Positions 1 through 9,148 of a DNA stretch of 64,000 nucleotides are shown piece after piece. A program made the translations under genes and the position numbers. The stretch is taken from NCBI RefSeq assembly GCF_000269805.1, contig NZ_JH711481.1, positions 1,104,569 through 1,168,568 of the forward strand. The letters are read 5' to 3'. This DNA is from Actinomyces massiliensis 4401292. GTDB taxonomy: Bacteria > Actinomycetota > Actinomycetes > Actinomycetales > Actinomycetaceae. The stretch's first letter is position 1; each line of letters opens with the position of its first letter. The notes under the pieces are model-generated. The model had not been told where the DNA came from. It ran no database searches and was given only the letters and a program-made list of their open reading frames with translations.

Positions 1-579
1 TCGTACCGACGTCATATAGGCCGCGCGCTCCCGGCCTCCGCCGGCCTCCCAGACCGCCGGATCGGGGGGAGCGGTCCGCGTGTCGATTCTGCGAAGCCGT
101 TCGGCCCAGCGCTCGTCCATGGCGAAGATGGCGCGCGACCGCGGATCCATGAGGTCGATGATCACCTCGTGATCCCTGTCGGTGACTCGGGGCGCGGCTC
201 GATCCAGGAGCCTGGGCGGCAGGCGCAGTCCCCGACTCCGTATGAGGCGCAGCGTCCGGACGACCAGCTCCGTCTGCCCATGCAGGTCCAGCATCCGCGC
301 CAGTAGGTCGGCCAGATCGTCGGAAATGACCGGACCAGTGGGCGCGGGCGGCAGCTCCAGGGCGGTCACGGGCGCGGAGGGGATGATGCTGCGCCGCGCG
401 ACGGCGCAGGCCGCGGCCGCCTCAAGGGTGAGCTCGGGGCCTGATGCCCCGCTGAGCGCCCCCGCCACCGGCCCCGGCAGAGCCGCAGGGGTCAGGGGGC
501 GGCCGCGCGTGGTCAGGGTGGTGGAGTGTGCGATGGCGGTGCTGCGATCGGTGTTGTTGATCCTGTCGGAGCTGTTCAC
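1..579 (-). CDS. DUF5691 family protein, C-terminus cut by window edge
   Basis: A minus-strand reading frame begins with GTG at 579 and runs off the left edge (193 codons visible). Its start overlaps the stop of the upstream gene as GTGA, a classic translational coupling. The translation starts MNSSDRINNTDRS and later reads VWEAGGGRERAAYMTSVR, matching the W-x-G-x-x-x-ER pattern I associate with DUF5691 proteins, which sit directly downstream of SWIM-type proteins in actinobacterial and proteobacterial operons. No biochemical function is established for this family. The assignment rests on context plus this weak motif. Confidence 0.6.
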   Translation of the reverse strand, partial: MNSSDRINNTDRSTAIAHSTTLTTRGRPLTPAALPGPVAGALSGASGPELTLEAAAACAVARRSIIPSAPVTALELPPAPTGPVISDDLADLLARMLDLHGQTELVVRTLRLIRSRGLRLPPRLLDRAAPRVTDRDHEVIIDLMDPRSRAIFAMDERWAERLRRIDTRTAPPDPAVWEAGGGRERAAYMTSVR

Positions 580-1637
580 AGTGGGACCACCGTTCCCCCG
601 GTCACCAGGCTCAGGGGCTGCAGCCCCTTGGGCGATAGCAATCCCGCCACGACGGCGTCGTCCGAGGCGATGCTCAGCGCCAGTCGCCTGTGCTGCTCGG
701 TTCCGCCCGTCAGCGGCAGCATGGAGGAGCGGTCGGTCAGCGCGAGATGCCCGGCCTCATCAATGGCGAGCCGTCCGGCCACGATCGCCGGGCGGGCGTC
801 CGCCCACGGATCGGCGGACAGGGCGTCGCGCCAGGCCTTGCGGGCGCCGGTGATCGGCGCGGGGGTGGGGGTCCAGCCGGTGACCGCCCCCGTTGAGGGG
901 TACTCCTGCCGTGACAGTGCGCGCAGGGAATCACCCGGGTAGAAGTGCAGGCGGGCCTCGACCTGGGTGCCGGCGGTATAGGTCCGTGGAAGCTCGTCGC
1001 GCTCGCGCGCATAGGCGATGACCCGTGCCCAGCGGTGCGTCTTCCTGCCGTACAGCCAGGAGTGCCGGGCCACGCCCCGCCCCTCGCTGCGGTCCTGCGA
1101 GCCCACGACCACCCAGTGGTCCTTGACCTCCGGTTCGGTGAGGACGACCTCGGTCCGGACGCTCATGCCCAGTTGATGGCGCATGGCCGTCGCCAGGTCG
1201 GACGGCAGGTGCGTGCGCTCCCTCCAGGCGCGCACGAGCAGATGGATGGTGCCGAGCTCATCGGTGGCGGTCTGCACCCAGGCGGGGTCCTCGTCGTCGG
1301 CCGCGGCCGTCTCGGTCAGCTCGGCTAACTCGTCGGCCAGCTCGTCGGCCAACTCCGTCAGGCGCGTGGCCAGTGCGGGCGCCTGCGCCTCGACCATGCG
1401 AGCGGCTAGTCGACGCAGAGCTGTCGGCAGTCCCTCGCCGGATGCGGCGATGCCCTGCTCGACCTGCTCCGCCATCCAGTGGTCGAGTTCGTCCAGGCCA
1501 TCGGTCATGCGCTGCTCGCCGTGGGAGGTAGGTGCGTCGGCCGGGCGACGGTCCGATCCGCTGGGCGAGGAGGTGCGCGCAGCCGCCTCTGTGGATGCAG
1601 CGGACTCGGTGGACTCAGCGGGCGTGGTCATCACCAT
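576..1637 (-). CDS. SWIM-family C-terminal region protein lacking its zinc finger
   Basis: The 353-residue product matches the part of SWIM zinc-finger family proteins that follows the finger: GLDELDHWMAEQVEQGI, then MVEAQAPALATRL, later HFYPGDSLRAL and a C-terminal PLSLVTGGTVVPL. The expected N-terminal CxCx(n)CxH finger is absent. The protein has no cysteine, and the first 40 residues are a low-complexity S/T/A/E stretch. No SWIM-like frame is visible in the 600 bases upstream. It overlaps the DUF5691 gene by 4 bp. Several ATG/GTG codons cluster at the start (1637, 1634, 1631), so the exact start is uncertain. Role unknown; the family is usually linked to AAA/VWA gene neighbourhoods. Confidence 0.65.
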   Translation of the reverse strand: MVMTTPAESTESAASTEAAARTSSPSGSDRRPADAPTSHGEQRMTDGLDELDHWMAEQVEQGIAASGEGLPTALRRLAARMVEAQAPALATRLTELADELADELAELTETAAADDEDPAWVQTATDELGTIHLLVRAWRERTHLPSDLATAMRHQLGMSVRTEVVLTEPEVKDHWVVVGSQDRSEGRGVARHSWLYGRKTHRWARVIAYARERDELPRTYTAGTQVEARLHFYPGDSLRALSRQEYPSTGAVTGWTPTPAPITGARKAWRDALSADPWADARPAIVAGRLAIDEAGHLALTDRSSMLPLTGGTEQHRRLALSIASDDAVVAGLLSPKGLQPLSLVTGGTVVPL

Positions 1638-2259
1638 GGTGCCCTGCTCGGGTGATCGGTCGGGTGGGCATGTGCCGTGGTCATGAGCCAGAGTTCCTCA
1701 AGGACGTCATTTGGATTGTGAAGGACCGCGTGGCGCCGGAAGCAGGGTTCATCACGGTTGGCAAAGCCTCCAGAGGCCTCCAACGACCTCCAAAGGCCTC
1801 GGTGTAATGAACCGATACAATCCTATGGCGCAAAATTACGATTCGGCAACGAATCGTATGTCCCTGAGATGAGTGCGTCCCGGAAGCGCGCCGGAGTGGC
1901 GTGGCGATAGATTTTCTGAACGGCGCATAAAAATGCAATGATACTCATTCTCGCTCGATGGGCTTTGAATCGTTTGCGGGACCGCTATGCCTGCGTCTCC
2001 ACACAGTCGATGCGGCCGCACTGACGCCCTGAGACCGTGCCGCCCTGAGACCGTGCCGCCCTGCAGCCCTTGGGCTCTGGACAGGATGCGGCTCGGTTTC
2101 GAGCGACTGCGCAGGGATGTTGCACATGGGAGGACGAGGTTTTCTCCGAGCGTTCAGTGTCGTGCGAAAATACCTGCCTTGTCGGGGTAGGAGCGCGGAT
2201 GCCTGCGAGTGAGCGCTCCCAGCGCTCGGCACATGTCAGGAGTGGAGTAAGGAGGCCGT
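1638..2259. other. Gene-free 620-bp region with an inverted repeat
   Basis: No supported gene. The middle (about 1800-1990) is clearly more AT-rich than the surroundings and probably holds the divergent promoters for the flanking genes. It contains a 9-bp perfect inverted repeat, TACGATTCG (1837-1845) and CGAATCGTA (1850-1858), a candidate operator. There is a direct repetition of GGCCTCC-like words at 1764-1800 and a duplicated CTGAGACCGTGCCGCC at 2029-2060. Confidence 0.4.
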
Positions 2260-3015
2260 ATGACTCGCCAGTTCCATCGCCCCGCCCGTCTTGATCCCGA
2301 GACTGCCGAGAGCATCGAGGGCGCCGCTGATACCGCTTCCTCCTCCGAGCTCGCCCATCGGGCGGCTCAGGCGCTCATCGGCGGCCGACCGTCTGCTGGC
2401 GGGCACTCCGGCGATCCCGACGTCTCCAGTGACGCCGGCGCACCCGACGACCCGGGGGAGTGGATCACTCGTCCCGGCGTCGTGGCGGCCGTCGCCTCCC
2501 ATGGCGTCGACACCGTGGCCGAGTTGTGGGCCGACTCCCCGGCCACCACCCTGCCGGGCACGTTGTGGCGCCTGTTCCTCGTGCGCGAGTGGATTCGCCG
2601 CGATCCGGCGCTGGTCGCCCGGCGCTACGCCACCGTCATCGACCTGAGCGCCCTCAGTGCAGATGCTGACGGCACCGACAGCACCGACAGCACTGACAGC
2701 ACCGACGGTGGAGCCCTGTCCCGCTTCGAAGCCGCCCGCGCCGAGGCGCGACCGGTCCCCTCTCCCGAGGATCTGCGCGCCGCCCTGGACCGGGTGCTGG
2801 CCGGACAGACGGCCGACGTCGTCTCTCTGACGCCGATTCTTCGCACGACCGCCGCCTTCCTGCGGGCGCTCGCGGTCGGCTCGGATGCGGTGTGGATCGA
2901 CGACGACGCCGATGAGCTCGCCGATCGGGTCACCCGCCGGGATTCGGCGCTCCTGGCCACCGCCGCCGAGCTCGCCGAGGCCTCGCGCAGAGCCGCCTCC
3001 GGTCGACTCGATTGA
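2260..3015 (+). CDS. Conserved hypothetical actinobacterial protein
   Basis: A 251-residue soluble protein with no recognised catalytic motif. The start is well supported by GTAAGGAGG 8 bp upstream of ATG 2260. Residues 70-130 (WITRPGVVAAVASHGVDTV, then LWRLFLVREWIRRDP) are the best-ordered part and resemble a small helical domain repeated in actinobacterial hypothetical proteins. Around residue 145 a four-fold T-D-S tripeptide repeat (9-bp DNA repeat) interrupts the sequence. It lies alone ahead of ppk with a 120-bp gap. Function unknown. Confidence 0.7.
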   Translation: MTRQFHRPARLDPETAESIEGAADTASSSELAHRAAQALIGGRPSAGGHSGDPDVSSDAGAPDDPGEWITRPGVVAAVASHGVDTVAELWADSPATTLPGTLWRLFLVREWIRRDPALVARRYATVIDLSALSADADGTDSTDSTDSTDGGALSRFEAARAEARPVPSPEDLRAALDRVLAGQTADVVSLTPILRTTAAFLRALAVGSDAVWIDDDADELADRVTRRDSALLATAAELAEASRRAASGRLD

Positions 3016-3134
3016 CGGCCTTATCGCCCATGTCCGGCGCATTTCCCCTCTGAAGAGCCGAGCAAGGGCGGAATGGGGCAGATTTCTCGGCCAACAGACT
3101 CCTCACGGAGGCCGGGACGTGGGATCATGCCCTC

Positions 3135-6041
3135 ATGACGACGCCTGACCCCGACGAGACCCCCCAACCCAGCCGTGCGCTGCTGTCAGCCTTCCTCGGG
3201 GGCTGGGCGCGATTCCAGTCCAAGAACGGCGACAAGGACGGCGACTCGGCCCCCGAGGCCGAGTCCGGCGCAGAGAGCTCCGCCCCGGATGCCGAGTCCG
3301 GCGGGGAGCCCGACGGCCGGGCAGGGGTTGAGGACGTGCAGGCCGCTGCTGACGCCGACGACGCCGAAGGCTCAGCCGCCTCAGCTACCTCAGCCACAGA
3401 GGCCGCCACGGCCAATGAGGCCGCCTCGGATGGGGGTGCCGAGATTGATACCGGCGATGAGGCCGATGCCGGCGACGAGGCCGATTCTTCCGCTGCGGAC
3501 GCTCGTGCCGACGAGGACGGTCACGACGACTCCGTCGACGAGCTGGCCGAGCTGGACGACGAGGACGCCGATCTGGACGACCACGTCATCGAGGTCGCCG
3601 ACCCCCGCGATTTCGCCGACGATGCCGGGCCTCTGTACGAGGACGAGGACTTCGATGAGGATTTTGGGCAGGAGGCCGAGGTCGCCGACCCCGATCGATC
3701 CTCCACCGGGCAGGCGGAGGCCGCCGTCGACCAGACGGCCGCGGGCACTGCGCAGGAGCAGCCGACCACCGGTGCAGCGGCATCGGCCGATGAGGGGGCG
3801 GCCGAGCAGACGGACCCGGACGAGCGTGTCGAGCGTGCCGAGGGGACGGAGTCGGAGGCACGGGCCGGCCAGGCCGGCCGGGCGGATTCCCCCGCCTCCC
3901 CCGCCTCCCCGGCCGCTTCCGAGGACGATCTGCCTCCGTTGGAGTCCTTCACGAGCCGTTACACCGACCGCGAGCTGACCTGGATGGACTTCAACGAGCG
4001 GGTCCTGGAGCAGGCCGAGGATCGGGACCTCCCGCTGCTGGAGCGGGCCTGGTTCCTGGCGATCTTCTCCTCCAACCTCGATGAGTTCTACATGGTGCGC
4101 GTGGCGGGGCTCATGCGGCGCATCAAGGCGGGCATCACCCCGGTGCGCGCCTCGGGCCTGGACGCCAACCAGGTCCTGGCCGAGGTGACCCGCCGCGCCA
4201 AGGAGCTCACGGCTCGTCAGGCCGCCCTCTTCGAAGAGGACATCCGTCCCGGACTGGCCGAGCACAACGTGGACATCCTGGGATGGGGCGACCTCAACCT
4301 TCAGCAGCAGGAGCGCCTGACCCGCTACTTCCGGCATCACATCTACCCGGTGCTCACGCCCCTGGCCGTGGACCCCTCCCACCCCTTCCCCTACATCTCG
4401 GGCCTGTCCCTGAACCTCGCCGTCATCCTGCGCAATCCGCGCAGCGGCAAGGAGCACTTCGCCCGTGTCAAGGTCCCCGACTCCCTGCCCCGCCTGGTGA
4501 CCGTTCCCGGCCGTGAGCTGGGCACCACCGACAAGGGCGCCGGCTCCGCCGTCATCCCCCTGGAGGTGGTCATCGGCCAGCACCTGGACCACCTCTTCCC
4601 GGGCATGGACATCCTGGAGCACCACCTCTTCCGGGTCACCCGCAATGAGGATCTCGAGGTGGAGGAGGACGACGCCGAGAACCTTCTCAAGGCGATGGAG
4701 AAGGAGCTGGAGCGCCGTCGCTTCGGCGACTGCGTGCGCCTGGAGGTGGAGAACACGATCTCCTCCTTCGCCCGCCGCTACCTGGTGCGCGCCCTGGGGC
4801 TGCGGCCCGACGACGTCTTCGAGCTCCCGGCGCCCCTGGACCTGACCTGCCTCAACCAGCTTCACGATCTGGACATCCCCGCTCTGAAGTATCCGCGCTT
4901 CGTGCCGGTCACCGCCGCGGGTCTGGCCGCCCACGAGTCCTCCACCGCCCCGAACGTCTTCGCCGCCATGCGCGATCATGATGTTCTGCTACACCACCCC
5001 TACGACTCCTTCTCCACCTCGGTGCAGGAGTTCATCTCCCAGGCCGCCGCCGACCCCAAGGTGCTGGCCATCAAACAGACCCTCTACCGCACGTCCGGGG
5101 ACTCCCCGATCGTGGACGCCCTCATCGAGGCCGCCGAGGCGGGCAAGCAGGTGGTGGCGATCGTGGAGATCAAGGCCCGTTTCGACGAGGAGGCCAACAT
5201 CTCCTGGGCGCGCAAGCTCGAGCGCGCCGGCGTGCACGTCGTCTACGGCATGGTCGGGCTCAAGACCCACTGCAAGTTGCTGCTCGTCGTGCGTCAGGAG
5301 GGCGACGGCCTGCGCCGCTACTGCCATGTGGGCACCGGCAACTACCACCCCAAGACTGCGCGCGGATACGAGGACCTGGGACTGCTGACATGCGATCGCG
5401 ACGTCGCCCAGGACATGACCACGCTGTTCAACATGCTCTCCGGCTACGCTCCGCGCGCCCGCTTCCGGCGCCTGCTGGTGGCTCCGCGCACCGTGCGCGA
5501 CGGCCTGCTCGAGCGCATCGAGCGGGAGATCGAGAACAAGCGCGCGGGCGGGCCCGCCTGGATCCGCATCAAGGTCAACTCCATCATCGACGAGGCCTGC
5601 ATCGACGCCCTGTACCGCGCCAGCCGTGCCGGGGTGGAGGTGGACATCGTCGTGCGGGGCATCTGCGGTATTCGCGCGGGTGTGCCCGGGCTCAGTGACA
5701 ATATCCGGGTGCGCTCCATCCTGGGGCGCTACCTGGAGCACTCGCGCGTCTACGCCTTCTGCAATGACGGGAGCACCGAGCTGTTCATCGGGTCGGCCGA
5801 CCTCATGCATCGCAACCTGGATCGGCGCGTGGAGGAGCTGGTACGCATCACCGACCCGGCGATGGTCGATGAGCTGGAGTGGCTGGTGACCCATGCCGCT
5901 TCCGACGCCGTCTCCTCCTGGTGGCTCGAGCCCGACGGCACGTGGGTCCGGCACGCCTACGGTCCCGATGGGGAGAAGCTGGAGGACATCCAGACCACTC
6001 TCATGGCCCGGGCGCGCTCGCGCGTCAAGGGTCGCCACTGA
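3135..6041 (+). CDS. ppk: Polyphosphate kinase 1
   Basis: Catalyses reversible transfer of the terminal phosphate of ATP to polyphosphate. The PPK1 core starts near residue 271 ([15 protein letters not shown]), followed by the head and the two phospholipase-D-like C-terminal domains. The phosphohistidine is H712 ([10 protein letters not shown]), and the second conserved histidine is H892 ([17 protein letters not shown]). At 968 residues it is about 250-280 residues longer than typical PPK1, because of an acidic, low-complexity N-terminal extension rich in D/E/A (residues about 15-265). The start at 3135 lacks a close Shine-Dalgarno and could be elsewhere in the extension. The MutT1-like gene follows after 24 bp, as in mycobacteria. 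Confidence 0.95.
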   Translation: MTTPDPDETPQPSRALLSAFLGGWARFQSKNGDKDGDSAPEAESGAESSAPDAESGGEPDGRAGVEDVQAAADADDAEGSAASATSATEAATANEAASDGGAEIDTGDEADAGDEADSSAADARADEDGHDDSVDELAELDDEDADLDDHVIEVADPRDFADDAGPLYEDEDFDEDFGQEAEVADPDRSSTGQAEAAVDQTAAGTAQEQPTTGAAASADEGAAEQTDPDERVERAEGTESEARAGQAGRADSPASPASPAASEDDLPPLESFTSRYTDRELTWMDFNERVLEQAEDRDLPLLERAWFLAIFSSNLDEFYMVRVAGLMRRIKAGITPVRASGLDANQVLAEVTRRAKELTARQAALFEEDIRPGLAEHNVDILGWGDLNLQQQERLTRYFRHHIYPVLTPLAVDPSHPFPYISGLSLNLAVILRNPRSGKEHFARVKVPDSLPRLVTVPGRELGTTDKGAGSAVIPLEVVIGQHLDHLFPGMDILEHHLFRVTRNEDLEVEEDDAENLLKAMEKELERRRFGDCVRLEVENTISSFARRYLVRALGLRPDDVFELPAPLDLTCLNQLHDLDIPALKYPRFVPVTAAGLAAHESSTAPNVFAAMRDHDVLLHHPYDSFSTSVQEFISQAAADPKVLAIKQTLYRTSGDSPIVDALIEAAEAGKQVVAIVEIKARFDEEANISWARKLERAGVHVVYGMVGLKTHCKLLLVVRQEGDGLRRYCHVGTGNYHPKTARGYEDLGLLTCDRDVAQDMTTLFNMLSGYAPRARFRRLLVAPRTVRDGLLERIEREIENKRAGGPAWIRIKVNSIIDEACIDALYRASRAGVEVDIVVRGICGIRAGVPGLSDNIRVRSILGRYLEHSRVYAFCNDGSTELFIGSADLMHRNLDRRVEELVRITDPAMVDELEWLVTHAASDAVSSWWLEPDGTWVRHAYGPDGEKLEDIQTTLMARARSRVKGRH

Positions 6042-6065
6042 AGCGCCCCTGAGGAGTGCAGGCCC

Positions 6066-7085
6066 ATGTCATCATCATCGCGTGCCAAGCACGTGGTGCG
6101 CGCCGCCGGCGCGCTCGTGTGGAGGGAGCGCCGCGGCCGCCTCGAAGTGCTCCTGGTGCACCGCCCCCGGTACGACGACTGGTCGTTCCCCAAGGGGAAG
6201 GTGGAGCCGGGGGAGTCGGTGCGCACCTGCGCGGTGCGGGAGGTCGCCGAGGAGACCGGTGCTCGTATCGCGCTCGGCCAGCCGTTGGAGACCATCCGCT
6301 ACAAGCTCTCGGACGGACGGCGCAAGCGCGTCCACTACTGGGCCGCGCGCGAGCTTGACGACGACGAACCGGGCGCCCGCGCCCGTGCGGCGGTGGCCCC
6401 GGCGTCGGCCCGCGAGATAGACGACGTGACGTGGGTGCGCGTCAAGAAGGCCCGGGGCATGCTCACGCACGCGGTGGACCGCGACCTACTGGGCAGCCTG
6501 GTGGACCTGTGGGAGGACGGCAAGCTCGATACCTGGACCTTCGTGCTGGTGCGGCACGCCCGCGCCGTCAAGCGGTCGGTGTGGAATCGCCCCAAGACGC
6601 GCGACAAGGAGACCAACGAGGCCACTCGCCCGCTCACTGATGATCAGGGCGAGGTGCGCGCCCGGGCGCTCGTGCCGGTGCTGGCCGCCTACGGCGTGGG
6701 CCGGGTCGTGTCCAGCCCGTGGAGGCGCTGCATGGACACGGTGGCGCCCTATGCGAGGGCGGCCGGGATCGACATCGTGGCGGAGCCGGCCCTCACGGAG
6801 CTGGCGCACGCCGATTCCCGCAAGGCGGCGCGCAAGGTCGTCTCCGATGTCCTGCGTCATCGGGATGTGCCGGTGGCCCTGTGCACTCACCGGCCCGTAC
6901 TGCCCTCCGTCATGGAGGTGATCTCCCGGTACGCGCCGGGCAAGTTGCTGCGCTCAGTGCCGGACCGGGACCCGTGGCTCAAGACGGGGGAGATCATGGT
7001 GGTGCACCTGGCGCGCCGACCGCGCGGCAGGATTCGGGCCGTGGCGATTGAGAAGCAGCGCCCGGTCCTGTCAGAGGGCCGCTGA
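6066..7085 (+). CDS. MutT1-like NUDIX hydrolase / histidine phosphatase fusion
   Basis: Two domains in 339 residues. The N-terminal NUDIX domain carries a complete box starting at G44 (GKVEPGESVRTCAVREV, then AEETGA). The C-terminal histidine-phosphatase-like domain starts with LVRHARAV (H164), with SSPWRRCMDT and CTHRP further on. This is the architecture of mycobacterial MutT1, which hydrolyses 8-oxo-GTP-type nucleotides and diadenosine polyphosphates. RHA replaces the usual RHG. It lies 24 bp after ppk, the same order as in mycobacteria, so co-transcription is likely. The exact substrate is inference. Confidence 0.9.
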   Translation: MSSSSRAKHVVRAAGALVWRERRGRLEVLLVHRPRYDDWSFPKGKVEPGESVRTCAVREVAEETGARIALGQPLETIRYKLSDGRRKRVHYWAARELDDDEPGARARAAVAPASAREIDDVTWVRVKKARGMLTHAVDRDLLGSLVDLWEDGKLDTWTFVLVRHARAVKRSVWNRPKTRDKETNEATRPLTDDQGEVRARALVPVLAAYGVGRVVSSPWRRCMDTVAPYARAAGIDIVAEPALTELAHADSRKAARKVVSDVLRHRDVPVALCTHRPVLPSVMEVISRYAPGKLLRSVPDRDPWLKTGEIMVVHLARRPRGRIRAVAIEKQRPVLSEGR

Positions 7086-7132
7086 GGCGTCGAGGTCCGC
7101 GTCCCGGCATCAACAAGGCCGCCTCCTTCGTC

Positions 7133-7242
7133 GAGATCGGTCCGGTTCCGCGTCGAGATCGGTCGCAGTCCGCATCGAGATCGGTCCGCTTCCGGCTCGA
7201 GATCGGTCGCAGTCCGCCGCGAGATCGGTCCGAGGCGCGCAC
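7133..7242 (+). repeat. 22-bp repeat array A, 5 units, GAGATCGGTC orientation
   Basis: GAGATCGGTC starts at 7133, 7155, 7177, 7199 and 7221, an exact 22-bp period. The twelve bases between cores are variable but keep a CCG (for example GCAGTCCGCATC). The array fills the gap between the convergent mutT1-like and VOC genes and has no right-hand partner. Confidence 0.95.
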
Positions 7243-7252
7243 CGGGCACTGC

Positions 7253-7645
7253 TCAGGACGGGGCCTGGCCGACTGGGCCCTGGTGGCAGACCGCTTCGAT
7301 GTTGTGCCCGTCGGGGTCCAGGACGAAGGCGCCGTAGTAACCGGGATGGTAGTGAGGGCGTTCACCGGGTGCGCCGTTGTCGGTGCCTCCCGCTGCCAGG
7401 GCGGCCTCATGGAAGGCGTCCACCTGCTCGGTGGAGTCCGCACTCAGGGCGAGGTGGACGGTGGTGGGATTCTGACTTGGGACCAGCCAGAGATCTGGAC
7501 CGGCGCCCTGGGGCTTGGCCACCCCCATGCCGCACACGTCTCCGAACACCATGAGGACGGTATACCCCAGCGGTTCCAGGGCCTGTTCGTAGAAGGCTCG
7601 AGAGGCCGCAGGATCATGGACAGCAAGCGATGCGTGATCAATCAT
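7253..7645 (-). CDS. VOC (glyoxalase/bleomycin-resistance) family protein
   Basis: A single vicinal-oxygen-chelate domain of 130 residues: MIDHASLAVHDPAASRAFYE at the start, VHLALSADSTEQVDAFHEAA in the middle, and FVLDPDGHNIEAVCH at the end, which is the typical C-terminal metal-ligand region. The closest character is a glyoxalase-like or dioxygenase-like protein of unknown substrate. ATG at 7645 fits the family start; an in-frame GTG at 7669 is the alternative. No good Shine-Dalgarno is visible at either. It converges on the mutT1-like gene across array A. Confidence 0.85.
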   Translation of the reverse strand: MIDHASLAVHDPAASRAFYEQALEPLGYTVLMVFGDVCGMGVAKPQGAGPDLWLVPSQNPTTVHLALSADSTEQVDAFHEAALAAGGTDNGAPGERPHYHPGYYGAFVLDPDGHNIEAVCHQGPVGQAPS

Positions 7646-7863
7646 GCTCGGCAATCTAAGGCTTGACACCGTGCGAAGGTCCAGCGCTTCGTGTCGGCTA
7701 CCCGTTAAGCCCCGTTAAGCGTCGTGCCGGGAGTCGGGCGCGGTTGCTGCGGAACAGGACGCAGCGCGCCCCGCTCCGCGCCGGTTGCGCCGACGGCGCC
7801 GACTGCGCTGGCTGGGTCCGGGCTCAGTGATCCATCGGGCTCAGTGATCCATGCGCCGTCGGC

Positions 7864-8952
7864 TCACCAAGACGCGCCCTGCCGCCGGATCTCGAACGGC
7901 GTGCGCAGCGCCGTCACCGGATTCTCCTCGCACAGGCTCTGCGGCAGGACTCCGCGCAGTCCGGTGAGGAAGCCCTCGCCATCGGCGACATCCGCGGGCG
8001 TCGCCCGTTCCACATGAACCCCGGCAGCCTCTATCGCCGTCTCGCGCCTGTACTGCGCCGAAAGCGCGGCGTCGGCGTCCTGCAAGTACTTGATCTCGCC
8101 GTCGATCTCGTAGGCGAGCATCGCCGCCCGCCAGCCGAGATCGGCGTAGAAGACGCCGGCCTCAGTGTGCACGGGCATCTGGGGCTGCGGCGCCGCGATC
8201 CCGTCGATCAGGCACAGTCTGCGCGCCTCGGTCTCCCACACCGATTGGCTCCACGGCGTCGCGGCCATGACGACGGCGCGGGCCCGCCGCACGCCCCGCT
8301 CGTGCGGCCGGGCGTCAAGCCGCTTGAGGAGCGCTCGGCGGAACCGCGCGGCCTCGGCGTCGATTTCGGGGCGATGATCCCAGGGGCGGTCGCCGGCCCC
8401 GGCCGCGATCGCGAACAGCGAGTCGACGACGGCGAGCGCACGGTTGGGCGGCAGGAACCGGGCGCAGTCCTCGGCTGTGCGCTCCAACGAGGTCACGCGC
8501 AGCCCATCGAGCTCGACGATGTCGGAGTCGGCAAGGTCGTAGCGATGCCGGATGAATGGGCGGGCCCCGAGCGCCCGACGGCGGTCGCGCGGCCCGAGCG
8601 CGCGCGAGGCCGGCCGATTGGGCGGACGCCTCCGAGAAGCGCGTCTGAGGCCGGCGGCGTTCCAGCCCACGATGAGGTGAACCGCCGCCGGCTCGTAGAG
8701 CGCGCGCCCACCGTGGAGGAGCGCGGCGGTCTCGAGGGCGACGACGCCGTCGAGCCTTTCAGTGCGGACGACGCGCAGGAGGACTTCGCGGATGGTGCGG
8801 TGGGTGGTGAAGTCGGGTGCGTCGGGGCTGGCCGGTATGTAGGTGCTGCGGCGCACTCGTCGGATCTCGCCGGTGGCCAGGCGGCTCTCGATCTCGCGCG
8901 GATTGCGCTGATCCTGGGGAATTCGCGGGGTGGGACACGTCTTCGGGCTCAT
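7864..8952 (-). CDS. AbiEi/DUF559-like protein (winged helix plus nuclease-fold C-terminus)
   Basis: 362 residues from ATG 8952. The N-terminal part (REIESRLATGEIRRVRRSTY, VVALETAALLHG) resembles the AbiEi antitoxin-type winged helix. The C-terminal part (ETEARRLCLIDGIAAPQPQ, YADLGWRAAMLAYEIDGE, ETAIEAAGVHVERAT) follows the DUF559/endonuclease-like pattern with an acidic E-x-D-G-E motif. Such proteins are abundant in actinobacteria and usually occur alone; no AbiEii-type nucleotidyltransferase toxin is next to it. An upstream ATG at 9048 would add 32 atypical residues. Function is unproven; a type IV antitoxin role cannot be claimed without a partner. Confidence 0.65.
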   Translation of the reverse strand: MSPKTCPTPRIPQDQRNPREIESRLATGEIRRVRRSTYIPASPDAPDFTTHRTIREVLLRVVRTERLDGVVALETAALLHGGRALYEPAAVHLIVGWNAAGLRRASRRRPPNRPASRALGPRDRRRALGARPFIRHRYDLADSDIVELDGLRVTSLERTAEDCARFLPPNRALAVVDSLFAIAAGAGDRPWDHRPEIDAEAARFRRALLKRLDARPHERGVRRARAVVMAATPWSQSVWETEARRLCLIDGIAAPQPQMPVHTEAGVFYADLGWRAAMLAYEIDGEIKYLQDADAALSAQYRRETAIEAAGVHVERATPADVADGEGFLTGLRGVLPQSLCEENPVTALRTPFEIRRQGASW

Positions 8953-9067
8953 GTACCGACAGTGCCCGATGACGCAGCAATTCGCCAGGTGGCGGCAGGC
9001 GCCTGTGGATAACTGCGGTGCCCGGCAGGGCCGCAATCGGTTATCCACAGGTCTGTGCTGCGGGAGG

Positions 9068-9148
9068 TGCCGATCTCGGTGCGGAGTACGACCGATCTCG
9101 GTGCGGAACCGGACCGATCTCGAGCCGGAGAGCGACCGATCTCGGCGA
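9068..9148 (-). repeat. 22-bp repeat array B, 4 units, GACCGATCTC orientation
   Basis: GACCGATCTC occurs at 9090, 9112 and 9134, with a degenerate first copy at 9068. The array lies at the right end of the gap and ends in the CTCGGCG signature that closes the right-hand arrays in this window. It touches the stop codon of the membrane-protein gene. Confidence 0.9.

Noticed and set aside
7133-7242. CRISPR interpretation of the 22-bp arrays
   Set aside because: Spacing between 10-bp cores is only 12 nt, the variable part keeps a fixed CCG and recurs between arrays, and no cas genes are present.
7864-8952. Complete AbiE toxin-antitoxin pair
   Set aside because: Only the antitoxin-like/DUF559-like protein is present; the neighbours are a repeat array and unrelated genes.
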